64,000 bases of DNA from Eunapius fragilis (GCA_963681505.1 OY811971.1:24707036-24771035), one strand, 5' to 3'. Positions 45,300-56,999 are shown, numbered from the stretch's first letter. Numbers and translations: made by a program. Notes: generated by a model not told the origin, from the letters alone.

Positions 45300-46712
45300 A
45301 TGGGAAATGACCTTCAAGCAAAAAATGACAAGGTGAGCAAGTCTGTGGTCGTTTTTAGGTTGTGTCTTTTGACTTGCTGGGGACACTTAGCTCGGTACTA
45401 AAACATGGTAAAAAGGAAGTAAAATAGTTCGTTGGAATGGCCGACCGACTCTTTTAGAACTGTCCAAACCATAGAGCAGAGCCTGCTAAGTAACAAAAGA
45501 TGTACCGTAGCCTAAAGCCAGCGTAGCTTTTGCTGAAAGGTCTCTATAGGCACAGAAGACGTAGAAAAAAAAGTCAGTCGGCCATTCAAGCTAACTATCT
45601 TACTTCCTTTCATAGGTCTTGCTTAAAGGTCTGGTAGCTGGCTTTGCCCTTTAGTTTAGACCCTTGTAATATTATAAGGGAGTAATGTACTCTGTGTTGT
45701 AGTGTCCCCGTAGCTACCAAAGTGTGTGGGAGGTCAGAAGTGGTGTCCGTACCTCCGTTATAGCTGCTAGCGCTTACCTGGATAGTCCAACGAATCTCGC
45801 TACCGCCATATGTGGTAGATTAGGTGTGACAGAGAAGCTAGAAGCGTGTAGTTTGGGCCCTTAACGGTTAGAGCGGGGTAACCGATAGTGTAGCGACCTC
45901 CCCAAGAACGGGGACCACCTCAACAGACCGTACTAGTCGCCACGTAGAGTTGGCAGTGTCCAGATTAGCCGTTTGATGTGGTAAAGAGAAGCGTGAAGTG
46001 TGTGTGGTGTGGACCTGTTGTGCGTACGAGCTAGCTAGCTAGGTCCCTAAACGTGTTGTCTTTGAACTAACTATAAATAATTTCTTTTTTTATTTAGAAC
46101 ACAAAAATGTTCACATACCAAACATGGGCAGCAGTACCTGTGCGAGGTGGTCGAGGGGGGTATGGTGGTGGTGGTGTAGTAGAGGTGGACGGTAGGGTTG
46201 TGTGGGGAGGACGAGGAGGAAGAGTGTACAGGTTAGATGAGGTCAGTTCAAAGTGGGAGAGGTTGGCTGGTGATGAGGTAAGAGCCACACTAGTGGTATG
46301 TGGAGGAGAGATGGTGTCTGTCGGTGGTTGGAAGGATAGTGGTGTGTGTAGTATTAAGGAGGTGAAGGTGTTGAGGGGAGGGAGGTGGACCTCCATGACT
46401 GAGATGTTGGTAGGGTGTTATAGGTCATGTGTAGTTAGTGTAAGTGGAGGTGTGTTGTTAGTGATGGGAGGGGATGGTGATGATGGTAGGTCCTTGAATG
46501 ACGTTCAGATATTTGATGGTCGGACATGGCACATGGGACCACCACTTCCTCGGCCATGTGAGCGCATGTCTGCAGTGGTCCACGGAGACCTGGTGTTTAT
46601 GGTGGGAGGTGGGGGTATGGAGCGGGCAGTGTGGTCTGCCAACATCACTGACCTGGTGAGCCACTGAACATTATGTAGCATCTCTGTCCCTGTGTGCAGC
46701 TACACCACGCTA

Positions 46713-46749
<37 letters not shown>

Positions 46750-49700
46750 CGATACTCATCCATGCTCAGCGTACACACACGCGCGCACGTCCACACCATG
46801 CCAACAGTAGACGTGGACGCGTGCTCCAACAACTCGAGGCACACGCACACGCTAAGCGTCTCCATCGCATACGCCGCACCACGTACGCAGACGTTACTGT
46901 GTTGGGTGTACGTATTACTTGACAGCTGTACAGGCATCCTTTTGTTATTGTGTTACCATCTCCCCCTGTACCCATGCATACACACATACTCACTAGACTA
47001 CTGCACACACTCATGACAAACAGCCATCTGTCTGGAGAAAGCTACCAGATGTACCATACTACTGCTCATCTGTATGTGTGGTTGATGGTGTGCTTCTAGC
47101 CATTGGAGGACAAGAGGATAGTATATATGACTCACAGAAGACCTCTGCCATCCATGCCTTCCATCATGTTGATCAGAAATGGCAGCATGTTGGAGACTTG
47201 CCATTTAAGTGCTCATGGGTGGACACACTACTTCTGTCAGGAGGAAGGCTGTTGCTGGTTGACGGGGACAGTCGGCAGGTTTTGAAGATCAGTGTGGAAG
47301 GTTAGTGATGCAGTAATGAAACTGTGCTAACCCGAGTATTTCCAGGTCTGGCTAAGCTGTTCATCACACCAAGCCTAACAGAAGCAGATGAAAGGTTTGT
47401 TGAGTTACACTGTGGTCTTGTACAAATGTATACCATGTAGTGGTATGGCTGGATGTGTTACCATAAATACTTGTAGCATCTCACTTCAGTACACAGCATA
47501 GCTACTGAGATGTATGAAGGTGTACCTGGGGGTGTGGCTGGCCTTGGTCAAGGCTGCTGTTGTGTGTAATTCACTGTAGGTACATGTGTGGGGTGTGTGC
47601 CCTAAGGTGTATGAAGGTGTACCTGTTATGGTTTAGGTACATGTGGGGGGGAGGGGAGGGTTAATGTATGAAGTGTACCTGTGGGGGGTACAGGGGGTAT
47701 GTGCGTGAATGTGTCACTGTTGTGATGTAGGAACATGTGTGGGTGTAACTGGGGTGTGTGCCCTAGGGTGTATATGTAAGAAGTGTTTATGTGTCTGGGG
47801 TGTACAGGGGGGTATGTGCCCTAGGGTGTATATGTAAGTGTACCTGTTATGGTGTACGTACATATGTGTGGTATGTGCCTTAGGGTGCATGAAGGTACCT
47901 GTTGTGGCATAGGTACATATTTTTTGATTCCTCATGATGGTGGTGTAGCTTCACTGGGTGTGTGTGGTGGTCGTCATGGAGAGATGTTTCCATAATTTTT
48001 TTCCCCTTTTTAGTATGTACACTTAGATGTTTATGTTTAATATTACGTTTTCAACAACAGATGTCTGTGCGACGTACACTACTGTGTGACCTGTTTGATG
48101 CTTCAAGTTTTGTATTACGTTTTACTTAGAGTTTATAAATACCTAGAACCTAAATAAACAATAACTGTGCGGAAGCAAATTCAGTCCATGCATGTGCCCA
48201 CGTTACATCGTTACATCACACAGACATCTCTATGACGAAGCCATGACCAAGGGATATGTGGAAACGTCAGTGACCAAGTGTCTCATCGTTGGAGCAGCTG
48301 GTGTTGGAAAGACTCACCTCAAACACCTCCTTCTGCAGAAGGACCCTCCAGAACAACGTGTCAGTACAGGGCTGGCTGACAACCCTGTTCGAGCCATCTC
48401 ATTCACGCTGGCAGGTGTGAGTGGACAAGAGGAAGATGACTGGTTTGTTGTTGAAGATGACCAGGCATTGATGAGTTTTGTTGGTCAAACAGTCCGTGGT
48501 GGTGTATCCATGGTTACGTCTTTGGATGCTGTAGTTAGCACTCTTCCAAAGATGACCATTAATAATGTACACAGTGATGGAGCTAGTGTTGGTCACCCTG
48601 ATCCCATGCCTGCTGATATCACCAAAGATACCACCACCCAACAGAGCAGGACTGTAGCCGTTGAGGATGAGCTGATTCATCACATCAACCATTCCTCAGG
48701 TAAGGGATTGTGTGACCTGGCCATGTTTAACTGTACCAATCTTCCTATGCAGAAAGGAGAAGGCTCTTTGGTGTAAAGTTGATCCAGTTCATTGACAGTG
48801 GTGGTCAACTGCAATATCATGATATCCTCCCATTGTTCATTCAGAACCCTGGTGTGACCGTGTTTGTTTTAAACCTTTCAGAAGACCTGTCTCATCATCC
48901 TATCACGGAGTACTATGGAGCAGATGGCAAGCCTGTTGGTATACCATATCGATCACGTCTCTCTCACAAACAGATCCTCCAACACTGTCTTCAAGCACAA
49001 CATTCCCAGAATGTATGTCCTCTGATCGTCTCTGTGGGAACACATAAGGATGCTGCCAGCAAAGAGACCATCAATGAGAAAAACAGACAGCTCAAGGAGT
49101 TACTGGACCCTGGTGGTTATCGAGTGATCTACAAGGGAGAGAAGCTGAAAGAAGTCATATTTGCTGTAAACTGCAAATCCCCTCAGGACGAAGACAAATG
49201 TGTCGCTAAGGTACTTAGACATCAAATCGTGTCTGTATCCCCACAGCCAATCAAGATGCCTATAGCATGGTTTGGGCTGGAGGTTTTCCTCCAACGATCA
49301 TCTGAAGATGGTGTCTTGAGTCTTGTAGAATGTCAAGTGATTGCTAAAAGGTTGCGCTTGGAGGGAGATGCATTTCTTGCAGCCTTACACCATCTTGTCC
49401 ACCATAATGTCTTTCTTTATTACCCTGAGGTTCTGCCCCAGGCAGTGTTCTGTGACCCTCAGGTAGCCCTCACTAAGGTGACTGAACTAGTGCAGTACCA
49501 CCACAAGCTGAGGGATAATCCAGATGAAAATGTAGCAGCTGATGGTGACCTGGTCATGTTCAGGGATCGTGGACTGGTGACAGTGAAGCTGCTGAGAAAG
49601 TTTCCAAAGCACTACAAAGAGGGTCTGTTCACTCCACAAGATCTGATGGCTCTACTGGTGAGTGTGCGTGCGATTGCTATGATCAGAGATGGTGAGTATT

Positions 49701-50653
49701 TGATGCCTGCACTGCTGGCCCACATGGAGTGTGACCAAGTGTCCCAGTACGTTCACCAAAGTACCTCCCTGATAATCAGGCCCACCCAGGGCTATATTCC
49801 TTGTGGTCTGTTCTGCTGTCTTGTGTCCCATCTTTTATCCCCAACAAACCCATCTCCTTGGAAGGTGTGCATGGATCGAGGCAATCCACGGTGTCTAAGT
49901 CGTAACTGTATTCAGTTTGTAAGAATTGGTATAACCGGAGTTATAACTCTTGTTGACATGTTCTCCTATTTGCAAGTATGTGTGCGTATTTGTGAGGCCT
50001 CCTCTGCTGTGTGTAGAGAGATAAGGGACAGTGTGTATAGTGGTATCAAGAGTGCCTGTAGTGTGCTCAAGTACCATGGTGTCCAGTTTGATAATGCCTT
50101 TATGTGTGGAGGAGTTGCGTGTGCCCCTGATCCTCACCTAGCTGAAGTGGTGTGTTCAAGGTCTCTCAGTAAACCAGTATCCAAGTGGAAGTGTGCAATC
50201 AATGACGAACAAACTGGAGGCCTGAGTGAGGACCAGTTGATGTGGCTGGGTGAGAGCGCTGTCATCCAACAAGTTGCTACTTTATCAGGTGGGTGATGAC
50301 TGCCATCTTTACCACTTCACCACCACTGCTTTCCAATAGCCACTCCTTCTATCATACATCTGATGTCCATTTATGTTGGTCAGTTGAACATCATCCAAAG
50401 CATTGGTACCAGGTACTACGACTTGGGGATACTACTGCTGGAAGATGACAATGGTGTGTCGGTGAATTCACTCAGATCTGAACACCTGCTCAATGCTGAA
50501 GAAATCACACGGGCCATCTTCCAGAGGTGGATTGCTGGTGCTGGAAGGAAACCTACAACATGGAGGACACTGGTTGATGTCCTTAGACAGTGCCAGTTGG
50601 CTGCCCAGGCTGATGCCATTGATGCTGCTGTATGTAGAGTTGTGTCAGACTGA
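45300..50653 (+). CDS. Kelch-Roc-COR-Death domain protein, complete seven-exon gene
   Basis: Exons 45300-45332, 46098-46655, 47024-47300, 47346-47394, 48224-48699, 48753-50288 and 50340-50653 join with GT-AG borders and matching phases into 1080 codons without a stop. Residues about 12-290 are Kelch blades (for example VSVGGW, LLVMGGDG, LLAIGGQ). A Roc-type GTPase follows: P-loop GAAGVGKT (329-336), switch IDSGGQ (478-483), G4 THKD (561-564). A COR domain starts near MPIAWFGLEVFL (about residue 633). The C-terminus ends in a Death-domain-like helix set with RAIFQRWIAG and TWRTLVDVLRQC. Roco GTPases dimerise through COR; Kelch senses or binds partners and Death recruits signalling proteins, so an immune or cell-death role in the cytosol is likely but inferred. 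Introns are 765, 368, 45, 829, 53 and 51 nt. The 5' module is duplicated twice in the window. Confidence 0.88.
46715..46747. repeat. (AC)n microsatellite in intron 2
   Basis: About 16 AC units, followed by AC-rich sequence, within the intron between exons 2 and 3 of the Kelch gene. Frames on both strands through it are artefacts. Confidence 0.9.
47470..47935. repeat. GT-rich minisatellite in intron 4
   Basis: Diverged units of about 55-70 bp containing GTGTGTGCCCTA(A/G)GGTGTAT and GGTACATGTG fill more than half of the 829-nt intron. Confidence 0.8.
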
Positions 50654-51341
50654 ACTGTTCTGTTCAGCCTCACCTCCTGTGTATGTGTTGTGGTGTTTAC
50701 ATGTATGTGATGTGTGGTGTATGCTTTGTACAATGTATTAGGTGTGAATGTACAAGTATGTTGCTATGGCTACCTGGCTTGGGCATCTGGATAATGGTAT
50801 AACTACCACATGCACCTGTTTGCGTTCAGAATGAACTCCCATGGCCCCCCAATGTTGACCTGCTAACATGCTTTATAGAAAGAAGAATTAGAGGGGAAAA
50901 AATCAAGCTTAAATCTGGGGACGAGCAGCTAGCGCACGTGCTTGTGTATTAGTAGGATAGCGGGATCTTCCAGCGCAACAAAAGTTGGTATGATACTTTT
51001 ATGTATGTGGGATCGATCCATAATGAGCGTTACCGTATGCGTCGCTCGATTTGGTAGGCCTATGTTTGGTTGACAACAAGATGTCGAAGGTTTGGTGAGA
51101 TAGCTGCTGAACATAGAGTGGTACGGTGTACATTATAGAGGGACTTGATGGCGTTTGTACGTGTGGCAAAGGATGTATTCAGCGGGCTGACCTCAATGGA
51201 TGCTGTTGTATATCCTCATACGCAGTTAGAATGAATACGTTACCACTGGTCACCTGCTGGCATGTGTTGGACGTCATGAGGCAGCTGAGTGGTTGCTTAG
51301 GAACGACGCTCATGTACACAGCAGAACACATGTATGTGTGC

Positions 51342-51380
<39 letters not shown>

Positions 51381-51575
51381 GTGTGTGTATTTGTGTAACA
51401 TGCTGAGTTGAGAATTTAGACCCAGGGAGGCTCCGCCCCCCTCCATGTACCAGCCCTTAGGTACCTCTCTGATACCATCAAGGTACACAGATTTCACCAT
51501 GGTGACAGCTATGCTTTGAATAAGGTGGGTGGAGTCATTTGCACATGTTGTCATGGAGATGTTAATGTTGTGTAG
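50654..51575. other. 3' flank of the Kelch gene, no further gene; (GT)n run
   Basis: No exon is supported here. A (GT)n microsatellite lies at about 51347-51382. The sequence around 51290-51560 (CATGTACACAGCAG..., GGTACACAGATT...CACCATGGTGAC) is similar to 56445-56720, so part of this interval was duplicated about 5.3 kb downstream. Confidence 0.5.
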
Positions 51576-51656
51576 GAGAAGAAGAATGCACTGGACCTGG
51601 GACAGGGAGCAGATGATGTGAAGGAGTCTTTGTTGGCTAACAGATTTGGATCTGAG
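51576..51656 (+). CDS. Putative 27-codon internal exon
   Basis: Between the acceptor TGTGTAG and donor GTAAGG an open 81-nt segment reads EKKNALDLGQGADDVKESLL and seven more residues, in phase 0 on both sides. The composition is coding-like and differs from the minisatellites around it. I cannot assign it to a family. It lies upstream of the Rpn1 exon on the same strand but does not match any part of Rpn1 that I can place. Confidence 0.35.
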
Positions 51657-51734
51657 GTAAGGGAATATCTCTGTAACATGGAGGTGTTGGGATTTCAGCT
51701 TTGACCTATGTTCCATTCATATTGCTTATAATCT

Positions 51735-51955
51735 TAAGTGACCAATTGTGACCTGACCACTGTTAGGGGAATTGTCTGTTAGGGGAATTATGACCTGACC
51801 ACTGTTAGGAAGAGGAATTGTGACCTGACCTGTTAGGGCAATTGTGACCTGACCTATGTTAAGGGAATTGTCACCTGATCACTGTTAGGGGAATTATGAC
51901 CTGACCACTGTTAGGGGAATTATGACCTGACCACTGTTAGGGAATTGTTCATGAA
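51735..51955. repeat. Minisatellite of about 27 bp
   Basis: About eight units of the type GTGACCTGACCACTGTTAGG followed by GGAATT, with unit length varying through small deletions. Confidence 0.85.
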
Positions 51956-52054
51956 TCCATCATTTAAGGTGATGACAAAAACTAATTAATTAGAATGTCA
52001 ATAACCCAAACACACCAGAACAGTTTTCTCCCTCAAGACCCCTTTAGGTAGGCC

Positions 52055-52470
52055 TGTGTTGGCCCCTCCCCTCTTCCAATGAAGACCTATGTACATGTGA
52101 CCCCACTTTGGCCCCTTCCCTCTTCCCATGTAGACCTGTGTACATGTGACCCCTCTTTGGCCCCTCCCCTCTTCCCATGTAGACCTGTGTACATGTGACC
52201 CCTCTTTGACCCCTCCCCTCTTCCCATGTAGACCTGTGTACATGTGACCCCTCTTTGGCCCCTCCCCTCTACCCATGTAGACCTGTGTACATGTGACCCC
52301 TCTTTGGTCCCTCCCCTCTTCCCATGTAGACCTGTGTACATGTGACCCCTCTTTGGCCCCTCCCCTCTTCCCATGTAGACCTGTGTACATGTGACCCCTC
52401 TTTGGCCCCTCCCCTCTTCCCATGTAGACCTGTGTACATGTGACCCCTCTTTGGCCCCTCCCCCTCTCCC
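52055..52470. repeat. 49-bp minisatellite, first array
   Basis: About 8.5 units of 49 bp carrying CCCCTCTTTGGCCCCTCCCC, then TTCCCATGTAGACCTGTG and TACATGTGA. Because 49 is not a multiple of three and no stop occurs on the minus strand, all three minus frames stay open, giving 67-167-codon ORFs that are not genes. A single leftover unit is at about 53450-53490; a second array is at 58930. Confidence 0.95.
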
Positions 52471-52711
52471 ATTTCGAACTACCATGGTTTTGGTATATCA
52501 TTTATACAGAAGAGTTTAGCAAAGGGATTTTGGCAAAAACATGGCCTCGTTTTGATGCTGTCATTATCATTTTCATTGGTCGTTTTATGTTTGTTGTAAC
52601 ACATACACACATTGGTTAACATATTTAGATCATTTGAGCCTTCACTTATGTCCACATTAATACATGTTGTCTTTGAATTAGCTCTAATTCCTTATTGTGT
52701 TGACTTGGACT

Positions 52712-52835
52712 AGGGAGGACTAGGGAGGACTAGGGAGGACTAAGGAGGACTAGGGAGGACTAGGGAGGACTAGGGAGGACTACGGAGGACCAAGGGACGA
52801 CTAGGGAGGACTAGGGAGGACTTGGGGGAGTTGTG
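52712..52835. repeat. Decamer GGACTAGGGA array 1
   Basis: About 12 units of the 10-bp repeat AGGGAGGACT. The same repeat recurs at 54037, 55375 and 57556 at the same relative position in each of the long duplicated segments. Confidence 0.95.
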
Positions 52836-53158
52836 GTGTTAAAGCAGCAGTGTAAGGGCTGTGTAGTGCTTACTTCCCATCATGTTACAAATTCCTACTG
52901 CACTCCATACACTGTTAACACAACACTCCCTTTGGTTTATACATTTCTAAATTCAGAGGTCACATGCTTAATGCATGGATGTGAGTCAGCAGTCAGCATA
53001 GGTATGAGGATTGGTTCTAATTAATGCACTACTGAGTACATGTACTTGTAGTCCCACAGGTCCATTCATATGAGACATGTGCACCATTCCATTCCAGGGC
53101 CACACCTAAGAGGCCTGGGCACCATTCTGTTCCAGGGCCACACCTAAGAGGCCTGGGC

Positions 53159-53345
53159 ACTAGGATGACTCCAGGGACTGAGGGATCTCTAGGTCCAGCT
53201 GGTCACCATCCTCTTCATCTAGCCACAGGTGACCATCACCACCATGACCTGTTCCATCAACCTCAAGGAGTTCTCTCTGAACCCTCCATCCCCCTCCTAC
53301 ACAACTGCTCCTCCCAAGTACCCCATAACAGTGATCTGATGAGGT
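53159..53345 (+). CDS. Exon-like block, copy 1 of 3
   Basis: A strongly conserved block precedes the donor GAG|GTAAGTG. It contains possible acceptors CATCTAG and CCACAG. One frame gives TITTMTCSINLKEFSLNP...KYPITVI and then a stop before the donor; another stays open to the donor and is His/Ser-rich. Three copies (also 55879 and 58543) differ by only a few bases while the flanks diverge more, which suggests past selection or recent duplication. I do not recognise the protein. The frame is undecided. Confidence 0.3.
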
Positions 53346-53814
53346 AAGTGTGTCATATTTGATATATCATGCTACCACGAGTGGTGGATGAGGTAATGGT
53401 CCATCAGGGGTAGGTGCCCAGGGGATAAGGGGTCACACCAAAGGCACATAGACCTGTGTACATGTGACCCCTCTTTGGCCCCTCCCATCGATTTCAATCT
53501 GCCATGGTTTTGGTATTTCAGTTATACTGAAGAGTTTAGCAAAGTGATTTTAGTAACAACTTTTTTTTTCATGGCCTCGTTGCAAAATTATCATTTTGAT
53601 TGGTCGTTTTATGTTTGTTGTAACACATACAAACACACATTGGTTAACATATTTAGATCATTTGAGCTTTCACTTATGTGCACATTAATGGGTGCCACCA
53701 GAGATGAAACAGATCTCTTGATTCCAATACATGCATACCCATGCACCATGCACACACACATGTGCACCCACACACCAGGTACCATCAGTTGGAGATGTCT
53801 TCTCCACTGGCTTT

Positions 53815-53915
53815 GTGAAGTGTGTGTGGTGTGGACCTGTTGTACGTACGAGCTAGCTACATGTAGCTAGGTCCCTAAATGTGTTGTCTTTGAATTAATT
53901 CCTTATTTATTTAGA
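53815..53915 (+). repeat. Fragment of Kelch-gene intron 1 with its acceptor
   Basis: About 100 bp from GAAGTGTGTGTGGTGTGGACC to TTTATTTAGAACA match the 3' end of intron 1 of the Kelch gene (45995-46101), including the TTTAG acceptor and the first bases of exon 2. A second such fragment is at about 55245-55350. Confidence 0.8.
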
Positions 53916-54036
53916 ACAGATCCTGTCATGTGATAGATTGTAAAGATAAAAAAATTTTATGTGCTTAAATTAATTAATTGATTATCTGAATGGTTTGGTC
54001 ACATGACCACATTGAAGATCTTTCCTCTGTGTCTGC

Positions 54037-54190
54037 TGTGAGGACTAGGGAGGACTACGGAGGACTAAGGAGGACTAGGGAGGACTAGGGAGGACTAGGG
54101 AGGACTAGGGGAGGACTAGGGAGGACCAAGGGAGGACAAGGGAGGACTAGGGTAGACTAGGGAGGACTAGGGAGGACTAGGGAGGACTTG
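54037..54190. repeat. Decamer GGACTAGGGA array 2
   Basis: About 15 units of AGGGAGGACT with scattered variants. Confidence 0.95.
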
Positions 54191-54369
54191 GTGGTGTTAA
54201 AGCAGCAGTGTGAGGGCTGTGTAGTGCTTACTTCCCATCATGTAAATGCCCCCTGGACAAGCTTCTGTGTTGTTCCCCTCCCCCCTGGACAAGCTTCTAA
54301 TATGCCTTCTAACCCCCCCCCCCCCCCGGACAGGCATTTAAATGACCACCCCTCGAGACTAGCTCACTC

Positions 54370-54590
54370 CTATATCATGCTCGCTTCACCCAACCCACTT
54401 TGACATATAATTGGTCCTGCATCTGCTGTGCACATCACTGTCATTACCAACTAGAATTTACAACTTGTCACCTACCACTGTTAACATTCAGAGCAGGGGC
54501 CAGCTACCATAGCTGATTTTGGCCCAATTTTGAGGTGATGGACCCACACCACCTCAAGGGAAAAAACCTCACATAGTGAGGAAAAAACCA
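54370..54590. repeat. Dispersed repeat shared with 10280-10460
   Basis: Collinear anchors CTCCTATATCATGCTCG, TGACATATAATTG, CCAACTAGAATT and a CCTCAAGGGAAAAAACC-type block. It is longer here than at 10.3 kb. Confidence 0.65.
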
Positions 54591-54774
54591 TGTTAACACT
54601 GCTCTGCCCAGAAAACAGCATAATAGAACACATTAGTGCATTTTGCAACAGGAGCACTTGATTCCTTGCATGTGGCTGTTCTGCCTCATCTCTCAGTACC
54701 TGGCTGCCACATTCTCTTACCTCTCTGACTTGGAGCCTGTGTGTGTTAAGACATCACGCCGCTACCATTGTCGG

Positions 54775-54965
54775 CTTTGGGCGGGGGGGGGGGGGGGCGG
54801 TGAGTTGCCACAACAGGGGGGGGGGAAGGTGAGTTGCCACAACAGGGGGGGGGGAGGTGAGTTGCCACAACAGGGGGGGGGAAGGTGAGTTGCCACAACA
54901 GGGGGGGGGGGGGGAGTTGCCACAACAGGGGGGGGGGGGGTGAGGTGAGTTGCCACAACAGTAAC
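54775..54965. repeat. G-run minisatellite
   Basis: Six units of GTGAGTTGCCACAACA followed by 9-15 G. The variable G number changes the frame from unit to unit; the poly-Pro/Gly frames are artefacts. Confidence 0.9.
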
Positions 54966-55244
54966 TGTGCACACGACCCATGGTTTTGGTATATCATTTA
55001 TACAGAAGTTTACCAAAGTGATTTTAGCAAAACCTTTTTTTCGTGGCCTCGTTTTGATGCAATATTACATTGGTCATTTTAGGCTTCAGTAATGCATGCT
55101 AACATATAGCCTTCACTTATGTCCACATAATTGATGTCCCCAGATTAAACAGATTCCAATACATGCCCACCCATACACCATGCACACACACATGTGCACC
55201 CATACACCAGGTACCATCAGCTGGAGATACTTTCTCCACTGGCT

Positions 55245-55350
55245 TTGTGAAGTGTGTGTGGTGGTGTGTGGTGTGGACCTGTTGTGCGTACGAGCTAGCT
55301 ACAGTGTAGCTAGGTCCCTAAACATGTTGTCTTTGAATTTGCTCTAATTC
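55245..55350 (+). repeat. Second fragment of Kelch-gene intron 1
   Basis: Matches the 3' part of intron 1 (GTGTGGACCTGTTGTGCGTACGAGCTAGCTA then CTAGGTCCCTAAAC) but loses the acceptor, running into the GCTCTAATTCCTTATTG block found also at 52680. Confidence 0.75.
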
Positions 55351-55374
55351 CTTATTGTGTTAACTTGGACCTAG

Positions 55375-55556
55375 GGAGGACTAGGGAGGACTAGGGAGGA
55401 CTAGGGAGGACAAGGGAGGACTAGGGAGGACTAGGGAGGACTAGTGAGGACTAGGGAGGACTAGTGAGGGCTTGGGAGGACTAGGGAGGACTAGGGAGGA
55501 CTAAGGAGGACTAGGAGGACCAAGGGAGGACTAGGGAGGACTGGGGAGGACTTGGG
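55375..55556. repeat. Decamer GGACTAGGGA array 3
   Basis: About 18 units of AGGGAGGACT, with some A-to-T and one-base length variants. Confidence 0.95.
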
Positions 55557-55878
55557 GGAGTTGTGGTGTTAAAGAAGCAGTGTGAGGGCTGTGTAGTGCT
55601 TACTTCCCATCTTGTTACAAATTCTAACAGTACTGTTAACACAACACTCCCTTAGGTGTGCACATTTTATTGGAGGAGAGGTGACATGTTGGCTTACTGC
55701 GTGGATGTGTATATATGAGTCAGCAGTCTGCATAGGTGTGAGGATTAGTTCTAAATAATGCACCACTGAATACTTGTAGTCCTACAATACTTGTAGTGCT
55801 CCATTCCATTCCAGGGCCACACTTAAGAGTCCTGGGCACCATTCTGTTCCAGGGGCAGCCCAAGATGGTCTGGGCACT

Positions 55879-56062
55879 AGGATGACTCCAGGGACTGTGG
55901 GATCTCTAGGTCCAGCTGGTCATCATCCTCTTCATCTAGCCACAGGTGACCATCACCACCATGACCTGTTCCATCAACCTCAAGGAGTTCTCTCTGAACC
56001 CTCCACCCCCCTCCTGCACAACTGCTCCTCCCAAGTACCCCATAACAGTGATCAGATGAGGT
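55879..56062 (+). CDS. Exon-like block, copy 2 of 3
   Basis: Same block as at 53159, about 2720 bp downstream, with a few substitutions including TAC to TGC and CTG to CAG near the end. The donor GAG|GTAAGTG is kept. Protein not recognised. Confidence 0.3.
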
Positions 56063-56494
56063 AAGTGGGTCAAATATCCTGCTACCACCTGTGGTGGATG
56101 AGGTAATGGTCCATCAGGGGGAGGTGCCTACTTGGTATGTTTGATTGCTTGAACTGTGCAAAGTTCACGAGTGTTTACTGATCCGGCAGGTGGACTTCAA
56201 GCATATGATTATCAGCACAGCTGTGCGTATTAAATTATTGATGTGTCATGTGGCGAAAGTCTTTTCTCTGTCACAATTAATGCTTGCATTGCAGAGTGAT
56301 TAACTTGAAGGAGTTAGTAAGCATGACGTATGTCCACCATTCATTCAGCGGGCCAGCTGTCATAACTCAAACCACGTACACAATAATAATTATTAGGTCT
56401 GTTGGTTGTTGGACGACACGGGGCATCCGAGCGTGCTTGATTGCTTAGCTCATGCACACAGCAGGACACAAGCGAGAGTGTTTGTATGTGACGT

Positions 56495-56625
56495 GTGTGT
56501 GTGTGTGTGTGTGTTTGTGTGTGTGTGTTTGTGTGTGTGTGTTTGTGTGTGTGTGTTTGTGTGTGTTTGTGTGTGTGTGTTTGTGTTTGTGTGTGTGTGT
56601 GTGTGTGTTTGTGTGTGTGTGTGGT
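56495..56625. repeat. (GT)n microsatellite with GTTT interruptions
   Basis: About 130 bp of GT repeats broken at regular distances by TTT, so it has a second-order period of about 14-16 bp. Confidence 0.9.
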
Positions 56626-56818
56626 GTCTGAGTTGATAAGATAATATGTACACACCTGGATAGTACCACCCCACCATCTGATACAATCGAGGTACACAGA
56701 TTCCATCACCATGGTGACTTGCACACACACATGTGCAATATTGTATCATGCAGCTGGAATGCCTGATGTTGATATGGTAATGGTATAACCATTGGTAACC
56801 ATTGTCTCTTTCCACCAG

Positions 56819-56963
56819 TGTGGTACGTAAGCAGCTGGCCTTCATGTTGGGCAGACAGCAGATGTTCCTGGAGCTTGACGACGACTGCTCTGATGACGAT
56901 GACATCATCGAGATCATGTCCAATGTACACCTCAACACCAACTTCCTCAACTTAGCCAGAGAG
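56819..56963 (+). CDS. PSMD2: Exon of the 26S proteasome subunit Rpn1 (PSMD2)
   Basis: Between the acceptor TTTCCACCAG and donor GTGAGG an open 145-nt exon reads [19 protein letters not shown], an acidic stretch, then [20 protein letters not shown]. These are the hallmarks of the Rpn1 base subunit just before its proteasome/cyclosome repeats; Rpn1 is the ubiquitin-receptor scaffold of the 19S regulatory particle. Entry is phase 2, exit phase 0. No neighbouring Rpn1 exon could be found within several kb on either side, where minisatellites fill the DNA. It is either part of a gene with very long repeat-filled introns or a captured single exon. Confidence 0.85.
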
Positions 56964-56999
56964 GTGAGGTCACCACACCCAACTTAACTGTTTTACAAT

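Larger units (their letters stand above)
43264..46250 (+). repeat. Segmental duplication, copy B (pairs with 20501-22990)
   Basis: Collinear with copy A and leading into the intact Kelch gene. Relative to A it carries an extra internal duplication: the block GGAAGCTGTAG(G/C)TTCGTCAGC occurs twice, near 44370 and 44860, and G-runs occur at 44038 and 44765. Copy B is the likely source because its coding part is complete. Confidence 0.9.

Noticed and set aside
46713-47016. Frames through the AC-rich DNA on both strands
   Set aside because: Located in intron 2 of the Kelch gene and made of microsatellite sequence.
47714-47935. Minus-strand ORF rich in His and Thr
   Set aside because: Lies in the GT-rich minisatellite of intron 4 of the Kelch gene.
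51998-52501. Minus-strand ORF of 167 codons and overlapping frames; same at 58892-59397
   Set aside because: They come from the 49-bp minisatellite, open in all three minus frames.
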